A program made the translations under genes and the position numbers. The notes below the pieces were generated by a model that was not told the origin of the DNA, did not search any database, and saw only the letters and a list, made by a program, of their open reading frames with translations. Shown here piece after piece: positions 56,263-64,000 of a stretch of 64,000 bases of DNA (positions are counted from its first letter, which is position 1; every line of letters begins with the position of its first letter). This DNA is from AP-15 sp963812675. GTDB lineage: Bacteria; Pseudomonadota; Alphaproteobacteria; ATCC43930; CGMCC-115725. The stretch lies in contig CAWEWR010000007.1 in assembly GCA_963812675.1 (NCBI GenBank), positions 124,001 to 188,000 on the forward strand, written 5' to 3'.

Positions 56263-57216
56263 TCAGCTTCCGCGCGGGGCAGCGGCGCGGCGGAGGCGGT
56301 CGTTGATCGCGCGGCCGAGGCCGTGCTCGGGGATCGGCATTACAGCGATCCCGGTGAAGCAAGGCCGGTCGAGCCGGCGCAGCATCGCGAATAGATTGGC
56401 TGCCGCCTCGGCAAGGTCGCCGGCGCGGCTCAGCCACTGCACCTCCGCAAAGCCGGGCGGCGCGTTCGGGCCAAAGGCGAGCAAGGCCTCGCCGGTGCGG
56501 GCATCCATTGCGGCGACGCGGACGGGCAAACGGGGTGCGTAATGGCTCGCGAGCATGCCCGGTGATTTCGGCAGGCCTGAGCCGGGAAGCGCGATTGGTC
56601 CGAGCAATTCGGCCAGCACCTCAAATGTGACGGCGCCGGGGCGGAGGAGGGTAGGGGCCTCTCCGGAAAGATCGAGGACGCTGGATTCGAGCCCGACCGG
56701 GGCCGGACCGTCGTCGAGGATCAGCGCGACATCATCTCCAAGGTCATCGGCGACATGTGCGGCCTCGGTCGGGCTGACCCGGCCCGAGCGGTTGGCCGAT
56801 GGAGCGGCGATCGGCCGGCCCGCCTCGCGCAGCAGCGCCTGCGCGACCGGATGGGCGGGCACCCGCAGCGCCACCGTGTCAAGGCCGGCGCTCGCCAGCA
56901 GCGACACCCCCACGCCGGGTCGCCGGGGCAATACGAGGGTCAACGGTCCTGGCCAGAAGCGCACGGCGGCACGATGGGCGGACTCATCGAAGACGGCCAG
57001 CCTTTCGGCCTCGGCGAGATCGCGAACATGCACGATCAGCGGGTTGAAGCGCGGCCGGGCCTTGGCCGCGAATATAGCGGCGACGGCATGGTCGTTCGTG
57101 GCATCGCCGCCAAGCCCATACACGGTCTCGGTCGGAAGCGCGACGAGCCGCCCGGCGCGCAACAATGCGGCGCCGCGGGCGATCGCCGCCGAGCCGGCTG
57201 GGGCAATTTCAGCCAT
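56263..57216 (-). CDS. tsaC: L-threonylcarbamoyladenylate synthase (Sua5/YrdC type)
   Basis: A 317-residue Sua5-type enzyme making threonylcarbamoyl-AMP for the t6A37 modification of tRNAs. The YrdC domain shows L-V-A-L-P-T-E-T-V-Y-G-L-G near residue 28, K-A-R-P-R-F-N-P-L-I-V-H near 52, the T-L-V-L-P-R segment near 93 and the A-P-S-A-N-R-S-G near 140. The extra C-terminal Sua5 domain (G-M-L-A-S-H-Y-A-P near 210) is present. ATG at 57216 is chosen; one at 57222 would add two residues. Confidence 0.95.
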   Translation of the reverse strand: MAEIAPAGSAAIARGAALLRAGRLVALPTETVYGLGGDATNDHAVAAIFAAKARPRFNPLIVHVRDLAEAERLAVFDESAHRAAVRFWPGPLTLVLPRRPGVGVSLLASAGLDTVALRVPAHPVAQALLREAGRPIAAPSANRSGRVSPTEAAHVADDLGDDVALILDDGPAPVGLESSVLDLSGEAPTLLRPGAVTFEVLAELLGPIALPGSGLPKSPGMLASHYAPRLPVRVAAMDARTGEALLAFGPNAPPGFAEVQWLSRAGDLAEAAANLFAMLRRLDRPCFTGIAVMPIPEHGLGRAINDRLRRAAAPRGS

Positions 57217-57319
57217 CAGCAACGGCGGCAGTCACTTGCCGGAAAACCATTCGCCAACGCCATTTGTCGTAACTAAAAACGGAATACTATAGTCGAATGC
57301 CCCGGGGAGGAGATTCGTC

Positions 57320-57787
57320 ATGAGCGAAAGAGCTGCAATTCCATTCGGTGTCCATCGGCCCGGCTGGATCGATGAATTCAAAGCTTTCATCATGCGCGGC
57401 AACGTGATCGATCTGGCCGTCGGCATTATCATCGGGGTCGCCTTCACCGCCGTCGTCAACAGCTTGGTGAAGGACATTTTTACCCCGCTCATCGGTCTTC
57501 TCGTCGGTGGCATCGACTTTACCAACATATTTGTCACGTTGAAGGGCCCGTCGGAGCCGACCCTCGCCGAGGCGCAGAAGGCGGGCGCCGTCACCTTGAA
57601 CTTCGGCGTTTTCCTCAACGCCGTGATTCAGTTCGTGATCGTCAGCTTTGCGGTGTTCTGGCTGATCAAGGCGTTGACCCGGCTGCACGTACGTCAGGAG
57701 CCGGCGGCTACCGGGCCGCCGCGCAGCGAGGTGCTGCTCGAGGAGATCCGCGACCTCCTCGCCGCGCGCGCCGCGCCCAGGCCCTGA
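57320..57787 (+). CDS. mscL: large-conductance mechanosensitive channel MscL
   Basis: A 155-residue MscL. The N-terminal F-K-A-F-I-M-R-G-N-V-I-D-L-A-V-G-I-I-I-G helix (pore), the periplasmic loop, TM2 (V-I-Q-F-V-I-V-S-F-A-V-F-W-L-I-K), and the C-terminal helix with E-V-L-L-E-E-I-R-D-L-L are all visible. It opens under membrane tension to release solutes in hypo-osmotic shock. GGAGG lies about nine bases upstream of the ATG. Confidence 0.96.
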   Translation: MSERAAIPFGVHRPGWIDEFKAFIMRGNVIDLAVGIIIGVAFTAVVNSLVKDIFTPLIGLLVGGIDFTNIFVTLKGPSEPTLAEAQKAGAVTLNFGVFLNAVIQFVIVSFAVFWLIKALTRLHVRQEPAATGPPRSEVLLEEIRDLLAARAAPRP

Positions 57788-57794
57788 GCCTCGT

Positions 57795-58973
57795 CTACTC
57801 CGCCGCGGACCTTTCGGACTTGGCAGAGCGCCGGGCGGCGTGGCGGTCGATCTCGGCCTGGATCGCCGCCCCGGCCTTGCCGGTGAAGTCTTCGTGGTGG
57901 CTCGTCGCGTAGTCGTAGCTGCCGCGCAGCAATTCCCGGCTCTTCTGGAAATGCGGGTGGACAAATCGCGCCATCAGCTCGTAGTGCCTTTTAGTCGCGT
58001 CCCAATCGGCCCAGTTGTGCGCCAATTCGCACAGAACGCCGAACCCGCCCGAGCCCTCGATCAGCCGCTCGACATAGGCGATCGCGTCGTCGGGGGTGCC
58101 GACGCACCCGGTGCCGGTCTCGACCAGCCACTCATAAGGGTCGGAGACATCGGGCGGAATGATCGGGAAGGTCGCGACATCGCGGAAATAATCGGCAAAG
58201 GCCTGTACGCCGAACTGCACGTTCTTGCGAGCCTGCTCGCGGGTCTCGGCGATGTGGAACATGCCGACGACGCGCCAGTTCTTGCGGTCGGGGACATGCC
58301 CGTTGGCCCGCGCAGTCTCCTCGTAGATACCCCAATTCCTGGTGTGCGCCTCCATCGCCATCGGGCTGGTGCCCCCGATCGACAGCATCCCGACGCCGTA
58401 TTGACCGGAGAGGAGCGACCCCGAGGGCGAGCGCGCCGCAGCCACCGCCAGTTCCATCGTCGGACGCGTATAGGGGCGCAATTGCAATTGCGCGTCGGTC
58501 AAGTTGAACCAGTCGGTCTTTTTGTTCACGGTTTCGCCGTTGAGCAGCCGAACGACAACGTCGAACAACTCGTTCATCATGCGGCGCTGGGCGCCGGGGT
58601 CGATGCCGACCTTCAGCGCGTCGTGCACGAGGGCACCGGGGCCGACCCCGAACATCGCCCGGCCGCGCGTCATGTGGTCGAGCTGTACCATGCGGTCGGC
58701 GAGCATGAACGGGTTGTGATAGGGCAGCGACACGACGCCGGTGCCGAGCCGGATGTGGCGGGTGCGCTGCGCCGCCGCGGCAATGAACATTTCCGGGCAG
58801 GCGATCAGCTCGAACCCGCCCGAATGATGCTCGCCGATCCACGCCTCGTGATAATTCAGCCGGTCGAGATGTTCGAGCAGTTCGAGGTCGCGCTCGATCG
58901 ACAAGGTCGGGTTCTCGTCGTGGTTGTGAAACGGCGCGAGAAAAATGCCGCTGCGCAGATAGAGATCGTCCAT
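57795..58973 (-). CDS. LLM class flavin-dependent oxidoreductase (limonene monooxygenase-like)
   Basis: A 392-residue luciferase-like protein. The pattern I-F-L-A-P-F-H near the start, H-E-A-W-I-G-E-H-H-S-G-G near 40, G-T-G-V-V-S-L-P-Y-H-N-P near 80, and G-V-G-P-G-A-L-V near 112 is that of the LimB/alkanal monooxygenase group. ATG at 58973 is preferred; the frame further upstream looks like unrelated sequence. It is divergent from the Rieske dioxygenase genes and convergent with mscL, suggesting a role with the neighbouring oxygenases. Confidence 0.91.
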   Translation of the reverse strand: MDDLYLRSGIFLAPFHNHDENPTLSIERDLELLEHLDRLNYHEAWIGEHHSGGFELIACPEMFIAAAAQRTRHIRLGTGVVSLPYHNPFMLADRMVQLDHMTRGRAMFGVGPGALVHDALKVGIDPGAQRRMMNELFDVVVRLLNGETVNKKTDWFNLTDAQLQLRPYTRPTMELAVAAARSPSGSLLSGQYGVGMLSIGGTSPMAMEAHTRNWGIYEETARANGHVPDRKNWRVVGMFHIAETREQARKNVQFGVQAFADYFRDVATFPIIPPDVSDPYEWLVETGTGCVGTPDDAIAYVERLIEGSGGFGVLCELAHNWADWDATKRHYELMARFVHPHFQKSRELLRGSYDYATSHHEDFTGKAGAAIQAEIDRHAARRSAKSERSAAE

Positions 58974-59101
58974 GCCGAGTCCTCCGGCAGAAAGCTTGCT
59001 GTCACGGATGGTCCGCCATCGGCCTATTTCCCGCAAGCTAATTTCCCCCGGCTCGGGGTTCCTGCTATCATGGCTGCCGTTACCGCGAGGAGGAGGCAAA
59101 C

Positions 59102-60346
59102 ATGTCAGAGTTCGGCGCCGATGCGATGCGGGGAGTTCCGTGGCCGTCGAATGGGCTGACCGAGATCCCGTTCCGGCTCTACACCGATCCCGGCCAATAC
59201 CGCCTCGAACAGGAGCGGATCTTCAAGGGCCCGACCTGGAATTTTCTGTGTCTGACCTCCGAGATCCCGAATGCGGGGGATTACATTGCCACGACAATCG
59301 GCGAGACCGCAGTCATCGTCACGCGCGACGCCGAGGGCGAAATCAACGCCTTCGTCAACCGCTGCGCGCATCGCGGTAATCTGTTGTGCCTCGAGCGGCG
59401 CGGCAATGTCAAAGAGATCAGCTGCATCTATCACGGCTGGACCTATGACCTGACCGGGAAATTGACCGGCGTTGCGTTCGAGCGCGGGGTCAAGCGGCAG
59501 GGCGGCATGCCCCCCGAGTTTCGCAAGGACGAACACAATCTGCACCGGCTGCGGGTCGCCGAGTTCGCCGGCCTGGTGTTCGCATCGTTCCGCGACGACA
59601 CCCCCGATCTCGAAACCTATCTCGGGCCGAAAATTTCCGCCGGCATCAGCCGCGTGCTGAACCGGCCCGCCCGCATTCTCGGCCGCAGCACGCAGGTATT
59701 GCCGAATAACTGGAAGCTCTACGCCGAAAACGTCAAGGACACCTACCACGCCAGCATATTGCATCTGTTTCTGACGACTTTCCGCATCAACCGCCTCAGC
59801 CAGGAGGGCGGGATCGTCATGGACGACAGCGGGGCGCATCACTTCAGCTATTCGAAACTCGACTACGCGCAGGAAGACGCCGATTACAAAGAGGCTGCGC
59901 TGCGCTCGGACAGCGGGTTCGGCCTCAAGGACCGCTCGGTCATCGAATCGGTCGATGAATATGGCGACGGCATCTCCGTGCAGATCCTGACCGTCTTCCC
60001 GAGCATGGTGTTGCAGCAGATCCGCAACACGATTGCGGTTCGCGTCATCCGCCCGCGCGGGCTCGAAAAGACCGAGCTCGAATGGATCCATCTGGGCTTT
60101 GAGGACGATGACGAGACGATGACCGAACGCCGGTTGCGGCAAGGCAATCTGGTCGGAGCCGCCGGGTATATCTCGATGGAGGATGGCTGCATCGGCGGGC
60201 TCGTCCAGCGCGGGATCCGCTACAATGACGAGGATACCGGGGTCGTCATGATGGGCGGTTACGACGCCGAGCCGCAGCCCTTCCGCGCCAGCGAAGCGGC
60301 AATTCGCGGCTTCTGGAAGGAATACCGCGCCTTGACCGGCAGCTGA
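59102..60346 (+). CDS. Rieske non-heme iron dioxygenase, alpha subunit
   Basis: A 414-residue ring-hydroxylating oxygenase alpha subunit. The Rieske ligands Cys88-His90 and Cys108-His111 are present in R-C-A-H-R-G and C-I-Y-H-G-W. The catalytic Fe(II) site has Asp213, His216 and His221 with the D-x2-H-x4-H spacing of naphthalene dioxygenase. A later Asp in the G-F-E-D-D-D region could complete the triad. Electrons must come from a reductase that is not obvious next door. A GAGGAGG precedes the ATG. The beta-subunit gene follows after seven bases. Confidence 0.94.
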   Translation: MSEFGADAMRGVPWPSNGLTEIPFRLYTDPGQYRLEQERIFKGPTWNFLCLTSEIPNAGDYIATTIGETAVIVTRDAEGEINAFVNRCAHRGNLLCLERRGNVKEISCIYHGWTYDLTGKLTGVAFERGVKRQGGMPPEFRKDEHNLHRLRVAEFAGLVFASFRDDTPDLETYLGPKISAGISRVLNRPARILGRSTQVLPNNWKLYAENVKDTYHASILHLFLTTFRINRLSQEGGIVMDDSGAHHFSYSKLDYAQEDADYKEAALRSDSGFGLKDRSVIESVDEYGDGISVQILTVFPSMVLQQIRNTIAVRVIRPRGLEKTELEWIHLGFEDDDETMTERRLRQGNLVGAAGYISMEDGCIGGLVQRGIRYNDEDTGVVMMGGYDAEPQPFRASEAAIRGFWKEYRALTGS

Positions 60347-60353
60347 CGCGCTC

Positions 60354-60827
60354 ATGGACGAAGTCGCCGTCCGGCTCGGCGTTCAGGAGCTCATCGCCGC
60401 CTATGTCGACTGCATCGACGAGGACCGGCTCGAAGACTGGCCCGACTTCTTTGTCGAGCAGTGCCGCTATGTGATCACCAGCCGGGCCAGCCACGAGGCC
60501 GGGTTGCCGCACGGCGTCGTCTATGCGGCGTCGCGCGGCATGCTGACCGACCGAGTGACCGCGCTGCGTCAGGCAAATATTTTCGAACCGCACCGCTACC
60601 GCCACATCGTCGGCCCGATCCGCATCGAGCAGATCGACGCCACAGTGGCGCAAGTGCGATCTAACTTTATTGCGGTTCGCATTATGCACGACGGCGAGAT
60701 GGCGCTCTTCGCCGCCGGCCGCTATCTCGACCGCATCGCTCTGACGAGCCAGCCCTACCGCTTCATCGAACGCCTCGTCGTCCTCGACAGCCAGAAAATC
60801 GACACATTGCTGGTCATCCCGCTTTAG
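60354..60827 (+). CDS. Rieske dioxygenase, beta subunit
   Basis: A 157-residue beta subunit of a ring-hydroxylating dioxygenase. Visible features are E-L-I-A-A-Y-V-D-C-I-D-E-D-R-L-E-D-W-P-D-F-F near the start and R-H-I-V-G-P-I near 83, plus F-A-A-G-R-Y-L-D near 118, all typical of the NTF2-like beta chain that stabilises the alpha-3-beta-3 hexamer. The gene is 7 bases from the alpha-subunit gene. Confidence 0.94.
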   Translation: MDEVAVRLGVQELIAAYVDCIDEDRLEDWPDFFVEQCRYVITSRASHEAGLPHGVVYAASRGMLTDRVTALRQANIFEPHRYRHIVGPIRIEQIDATVAQVRSNFIAVRIMHDGEMALFAAGRYLDRIALTSQPYRFIERLVVLDSQKIDTLLVIPL

Positions 60828-60860
60828 TCGTAAATCGGCATTAGCGGTGATTTACCGCTC

Positions 60861-60896
60861 GCCATGGCATTCCCGGCGAAAGCCGGGACCCATGGC
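60861..60896. repeat. compact palindrome with GAAA tetraloop
   Basis: TCCCGGC-GAAA-GCCGGGA is nested inside GCCATGG ... CCATGGC, giving a two-part hairpin. An adjacent smaller dyad AGCGGT ... ACCGCT lies at 60843-60859, just after the dioxygenase stop. Together they may end the dioxygenase transcript or mark a short REP-like repeat. No T-run follows. Confidence 0.5.
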
Positions 60897-61087
60897 ACCG
60901 TCGCCTTGAACTATCAGAATGCCGGTGCGCCGGCCGCCGCCGGCAATGAAATAGGCGGCCTCGGGCTTTTGTTGCTCGAGGATGGCCTGGATGACCGATG
61001 GGTCGGGGATAGCGCCGCCAGCGGCGGCGCTTCCCTCGCGGCGATCGAATAGGATAGCCTCGGTCTGACAAACAGCGGAGTGGCGGC

Positions 61088-62389
61088 ATGGCTGACGGTG
61101 GGGCTGCCGGGTATCTTGAGGATTTCAGGGCACGCGGCGAGGCGATCGCCGAGGCGTGCACGCGTTGCGGCGCGTGTTTTCGGGCGTGCCCGATGGTGGC
61201 GCCGGCGGGGCTCGGCGAAGCGGACCCGGAAGAAACCGCGGCCGGCATCATCGACCTGATCACCGGGGGTGCGGGCTCTGCAGCGTCAGTCCGGTGGGCT
61301 TCGGTGTGCAGCGGCAGCGGCAATTGCATTCCGGCTTGTCCCGAGGGCATCGACACGCGGTTCATGGTGCAGCTCGCCCGCGGATTTGCGCGGGCGCAGG
61401 CCGGCGACGCGCCGCTCAATAAGCGGTGGCGGCAGGGCTTTCAGACGATGAGCCGCGGCGTGCGGATCCTATCGCGGCTGCAGCTCCCGCCCGAGACATT
61501 GGCCCGGGTCAGGGGGCAATCCGCGGAGGAGGCGCGCCAAAGCCCGCCCGATGTCGTCTTCTACACCGGGTGCAATATCCTGAAGACCCCGCATATAGCG
61601 CTCCTCTGTCTCGACGTGCTCGATCTCCTCGGCGTCGATTACGAGGTCATGGGCGGGCCGGGGCAGTGTTGCGGCGTCTATCAGTTCCGCGAAGGCGACT
61701 TCGACAGTACCGCGCGCGTGTCATACGCGACGATCGACGGCCTTGCCTCTGCCGGCACCTCGACGGTGCTCTCCTGGTGCCCGAGCTGCCAGGTGCAGAT
61801 CGGCGAAGTGACATTGCCGACCTACGAGGCGCGGTTCGGCACGCGGCCTTTCGACCTCAACCCGTTTCTCGTGTTTCTCGCCGATCACGCCGACGCTCTC
61901 GCCCCGATGGTGAAACACCGGGTCGAGAAGCGGGTCGCCCTGCACGAACGGCCGGTTTTGCCGTCGGTGCAGGCGGCGGTGCGCAAGCTGCTGGCGATCA
62001 TACCCGGTGTCGAGCTTATCGAGATCGACGTGCCGCGCGTCGGAACCCAAGCCAACAGCCTGGCCGTGCTGCCGGCCTTCAAGCGCGCGCTCGTCGCCCG
62101 CGAGCTCGCCGCCGTCGCCGATGCCGGCGTTACCACGCTCGCGACGATCTACCATGCCTGCCACCGCGAGCTTTGCGATGTCGGCGACGGGCGCAGCTTC
62201 GAGGTCGTCAATTTCATGGAGATCCTCGGCGCAGGGCTCGGCCTCCACGCCGAGGACCTCTACAAACGGCTCAAGATGATCAAGGACATTGACGACATCA
62301 TCGTCGAGACGAGCCCGCTGATCGCCGAGCACGGGCTCGACCTCGATACGGTCCGTGACACGCTGGTCCAAAAGTTCGGGGCGTACTGA
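61088..62389 (+). CDS. 4Fe-4S dicluster and CCG-domain protein (GlcF/HdrD-like)
   Basis: A 433-residue iron-sulfur protein. The N-terminal ferredoxin part has C-T-R-C-G-A-C-F-R-A-C-P near residue 20 and C-S-G-S-G-N-C-I-P-A-C-P near 75. Two CCG (Cys-rich) domains follow, with G-Q-C-C-G-V near 195 and S-W-C-P-S-C-Q near 223. This layout is of glycolate oxidase iron-sulfur subunit or heterodisulfide reductase D-like proteins, which pass electrons to quinones or disulfides. It may take electrons from a flavoprotein elsewhere. The aldo/keto reductase gene follows four bases after the stop. Confidence 0.9.
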   Translation: MADGGAAGYLEDFRARGEAIAEACTRCGACFRACPMVAPAGLGEADPEETAAGIIDLITGGAGSAASVRWASVCSGSGNCIPACPEGIDTRFMVQLARGFARAQAGDAPLNKRWRQGFQTMSRGVRILSRLQLPPETLARVRGQSAEEARQSPPDVVFYTGCNILKTPHIALLCLDVLDLLGVDYEVMGGPGQCCGVYQFREGDFDSTARVSYATIDGLASAGTSTVLSWCPSCQVQIGEVTLPTYEARFGTRPFDLNPFLVFLADHADALAPMVKHRVEKRVALHERPVLPSVQAAVRKLLAIIPGVELIEIDVPRVGTQANSLAVLPAFKRALVARELAAVADAGVTTLATIYHACHRELCDVGDGRSFEVVNFMEILGAGLGLHAEDLYKRLKMIKDIDDIIVETSPLIAEHGLDLDTVRDTLVQKFGAY

Positions 62390-62393
62390 CCAA

Positions 62394-63236
62394 ATGTCTA
62401 CTGCGGCGATGATAACGCGCCCGATACCGTCGACTGGCGAGCCGATGCCGGTCATTGGCGTCGGCACTTGGCGCGTTTTCGATGTCGACTCCGGCGAGAC
62501 CGCGACGCACCCGTTGCGCGAGGTGCTGCGGCGGCTGCTCGATGGCGGTGGCCGGATCATCGATACGTCGCCTATGTACGGCCGGGCCGAGGCGGTCACT
62601 GGCGATCTGTTGGCCGAATTGGGCGCACGGCCGCGGAGTTTTCTCGCGACCAAGGTGTGGACGACAGGCCGTGAGCGTGGGATCGAGCAGATGCAGCGCT
62701 CGGCTCAGCTGCTGCGCACCGAAATCATCGACCCGATTCAGATCCACAATCTCGTGGACTGGCGCACTCATCTGGCGACATTGCGCCGGATGAAGGAGGA
62801 GGGGAGGGTGCGCTACATCGGGATCACCCACTACACGACCGGTGCCTTGCCTGAGCTCGCGCGCATTCTCAGAACCGAGCCCGGCATCGACTTCGTCCAA
62901 CTCGGCTACTCTCTCGCCGCGCGGGCTGCAGAAACCGAGCTGCTGCCCCAGGCTGCCGAGCGCGGCGTTGCGGTCATTGCCAATCAGCCATTGGAACGAG
63001 GCGATCTGTTGCGCCGCGTTCGTCGGCATGCACTCCCCGACTGGGCGCGTGAATTCGAGTGTGCAAACTGGGCGCAGCTCTTCCTCAAATACGTGCTGGC
63101 CGAGCCCGCCGTAACCTGCGTGATCCCGGCGACCGGCAATCCCGATCACATGAAGGACAATCTCGGCGCCGGCATCGGCACTCTCCCCGACGCGCGGCAG
63201 CGCAGGCGGATCCGCGAATTATGGGACGCGCTCTGA
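62394..63236 (+). CDS. aldo/keto reductase
   Basis: A 280-residue aldo/keto reductase. The G-V-G-T-W-R motif near residue 22, the catalytic Asp/Tyr segment I-I-D-T-S-P-M-Y-G-R near 52, the K-V-W-T-T-G with the Lys near 82, the H-N-L-V-D-W near 115, and the C-terminal V-I-P-A-T-G-N-P are visible. It uses NAD(P)H. It is four bases after the Fe-S protein gene, so it is co-transcribed. The preferred start ATG at 62394 gives the usual N-terminus. Confidence 0.91.
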   Translation: MSTAAMITRPIPSTGEPMPVIGVGTWRVFDVDSGETATHPLREVLRRLLDGGGRIIDTSPMYGRAEAVTGDLLAELGARPRSFLATKVWTTGRERGIEQMQRSAQLLRTEIIDPIQIHNLVDWRTHLATLRRMKEEGRVRYIGITHYTTGALPELARILRTEPGIDFVQLGYSLAARAAETELLPQAAERGVAVIANQPLERGDLLRRVRRHALPDWAREFECANWAQLFLKYVLAEPAVTCVIPATGNPDHMKDNLGAGIGTLPDARQRRRIRELWDAL

Positions 63237-63261
63237 TCAGTGCGCCTGCCCGGGTTATTCT

Positions 63262-64000
63262 TCAGCGCACGCCCGCGTTTCGCAGTACCCGCTGGGCGAT
63301 GCTCCAGCGGTGGACCTCTGAGGGGCCATCATAGATCCGGAAGGGTCGGACCTCGCGCCATAGGCGTGCGACGATCGTGTCGTCGGTGATGCCGAGACCG
63401 CCGAGGATCTGCATGCTGCGGTCGACGACCCGCCAGATCGCCTCGGAGCAGATGACCTTGGCCATGCTGGACTCGTGTCGGCCCCGCTCGCCGCGATCGA
63501 GGACCCAGGCAGTGTGGCAGATCACGAGGCGGCACTGGTGGATATCCATCTCGTTGTCGGCGAGCATGAAACCGACGCCCTCGTGCTCACCAATTGGCTT
63601 GCCAAAGGCGGTGCGCTTCCGCGCGTAATCGGCGGCGATGTCGTGCGCGCGGCGCGCGGCGCCAAGCCAGCGCATGCAATGCGTCAAGCGCGCCGGCGCG
63701 AGCCGCACTTGCGCATAGCGGAAACCTTCACCGACCCGGCCCAGGACCTGGCTTTCGTGCACCCGCAATCCGTCGAGTCGGACGACTGCATGACCCCCGG
63801 TCATGTATTGGTCGAGCGTGTTCAGCACCCGTTCGATATGAATCCCCGGCACGCTCATCGGCGTCAGGAACATCGTCGCGCCGGCAGGTCCACCCACATC
63901 GCTCTCGTTGCGCGCCATAACGATGCCGAGATCCGCGCCGACCGCTCCGGTGATCAACCATTTGCGTCCGTCGATGACAAACTCGTCGCCGTCACGGCGC
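63262..64000 (-). CDS. acyl-CoA dehydrogenase (partial, N-terminus beyond the right edge)
   Basis: The minus strand is open from the right edge to a stop at 63262-63264, giving the C-terminal 246 residues. Visible segments are G-R-K-W-L-I-T-G-A-V (flavin domain), G-F-R-Y-A-Q-V-R-L-A-P-A-R-L-T-H, R-K-R-T-A-F-G-K-P-I-G-E-H-E-G, and a C-terminal Q-I-L-G-G-L-G-I-T-D-D. These are typical of acyl-CoA dehydrogenases. The beginning of the gene lies outside. Confidence 0.92.
   Translation of the reverse strand, partial: RRDGDEFVIDGRKWLITGAVGADLGIVMARNESDVGGPAGATMFLTPMSVPGIHIERVLNTLDQYMTGGHAVVRLDGLRVHESQVLGRVGEGFRYAQVRLAPARLTHCMRWLGAARRAHDIAADYARKRTAFGKPIGEHEGVGFMLADNEMDIHQCRLVICHTAWVLDRGERGRHESSMAKVICSEAIWRVVDRSMQILGGLGITDDTIVARLWREVRPFRIYDGPSEVHRWSIAQRVLRNAGVR

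Noticed and set aside
59105..60355. Minus-strand frame antisense to the Rieske alpha subunit
   Set aside because: The plus strand has all Rieske and iron ligands; the antisense frame has no motif.

Overview
The window is about 64 kb of high-GC bacterial DNA, most probably from an alphaproteobacterium of the Rhodospirillales/Hyphomicrobiales type (inference). The best marker is the block yajC-secD-secF followed by an Mth938/NDUFAF3-like gene and an NDUFAF6-like squalene/phytoene-synthase gene. That linkage is characteristic of alphaproteobacteria. A Fe-type superoxide dismutase, many acyl-CoA, LLM-flavin and molybdenum-hydroxylase genes, and MITE-like palindromic repeats fit a soil or water heterotroph. 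I found no rRNA, tRNA or CRISPR array.

Layout, left to right. (1) 0-6 kb: the tail of a phage/beta-helix-type protein, an HpcH/HpaI aldolase with a serine hydrolase, a 39-codon ORF followed by a terminator, then an IS91-family element carrying an HUH transposase and a tyrosine recombinase. (2) 6-9.8 kb: a four-gene redox operon (FrnE/DsbA-like protein, flavin monooxygenase, thioredoxin-reductase-like protein lacking the CxxC, HxlR regulator). (3) 10.6-15.6 kb: DUF917 plus hydantoinase/oxoprolinase, an amidohydrolase and a TTC38-like TPR protein. (4) 15.8-22.9 kb: DUF815 ATPase, yajC-secDF-Mth938, two envelope proteins, a small conserved protein, sodB and the NDUFAF6-like gene. (5) 22.9-28.6 kb: an acyl-CoA operon (two acyl-CoA dehydrogenases, ADP-forming acyl-CoA synthetase, enoyl-CoA hydratase family) and a DUF1330 protein. 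(6) 28.7-31 kb: a small decay zone with a cyclase fragment, vapBC, an antitoxin with a truncated toxin, and a frameshifted amidohydrolase. (7) 31-44.8 kb: CoA transferase, enoyl-CoA hydratase, MaoC, phosphoesterase, GMC oxidoreductase, LLM oxidoreductase, dienelactone hydrolase, hybrid histidine kinase, GST, a DGPF/ECF42-type sigma pair, exported methyltransferase, NudC. (8) 44.8-48.2 kb: EmrAB-like efflux pair with a divergent TetR regulator. (9) 48.2-54.6 kb: tandem DUF427 protein, a three-gene molybdenum hydroxylase operon, higBA and a fragment of a second molybdenum-hydroxylase large subunit. (10) 55-64 kb: SPFH-type lipoprotein with a membrane partner, threonylcarbamoyl-AMP synthase, MscL, LLM oxidoreductase, Rieske dioxygenase alpha/beta, dicluster Fe-S protein, aldo/keto reductase, and an acyl-CoA dehydrogenase running off the right edge.

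Most genes are ordinary catabolic or housekeeping functions. The accessory signals are the IS91-like element, the redox operon, the toxin-antitoxin/pseudogene zone, the higBA insertion zone, and three families of dispersed palindromic repeats. One repeat copy appears to be translated as part of the efflux transporter N-terminus. I did not find a convincing large new defence or mobile system. The redox operon and the repeat families are the best leads.
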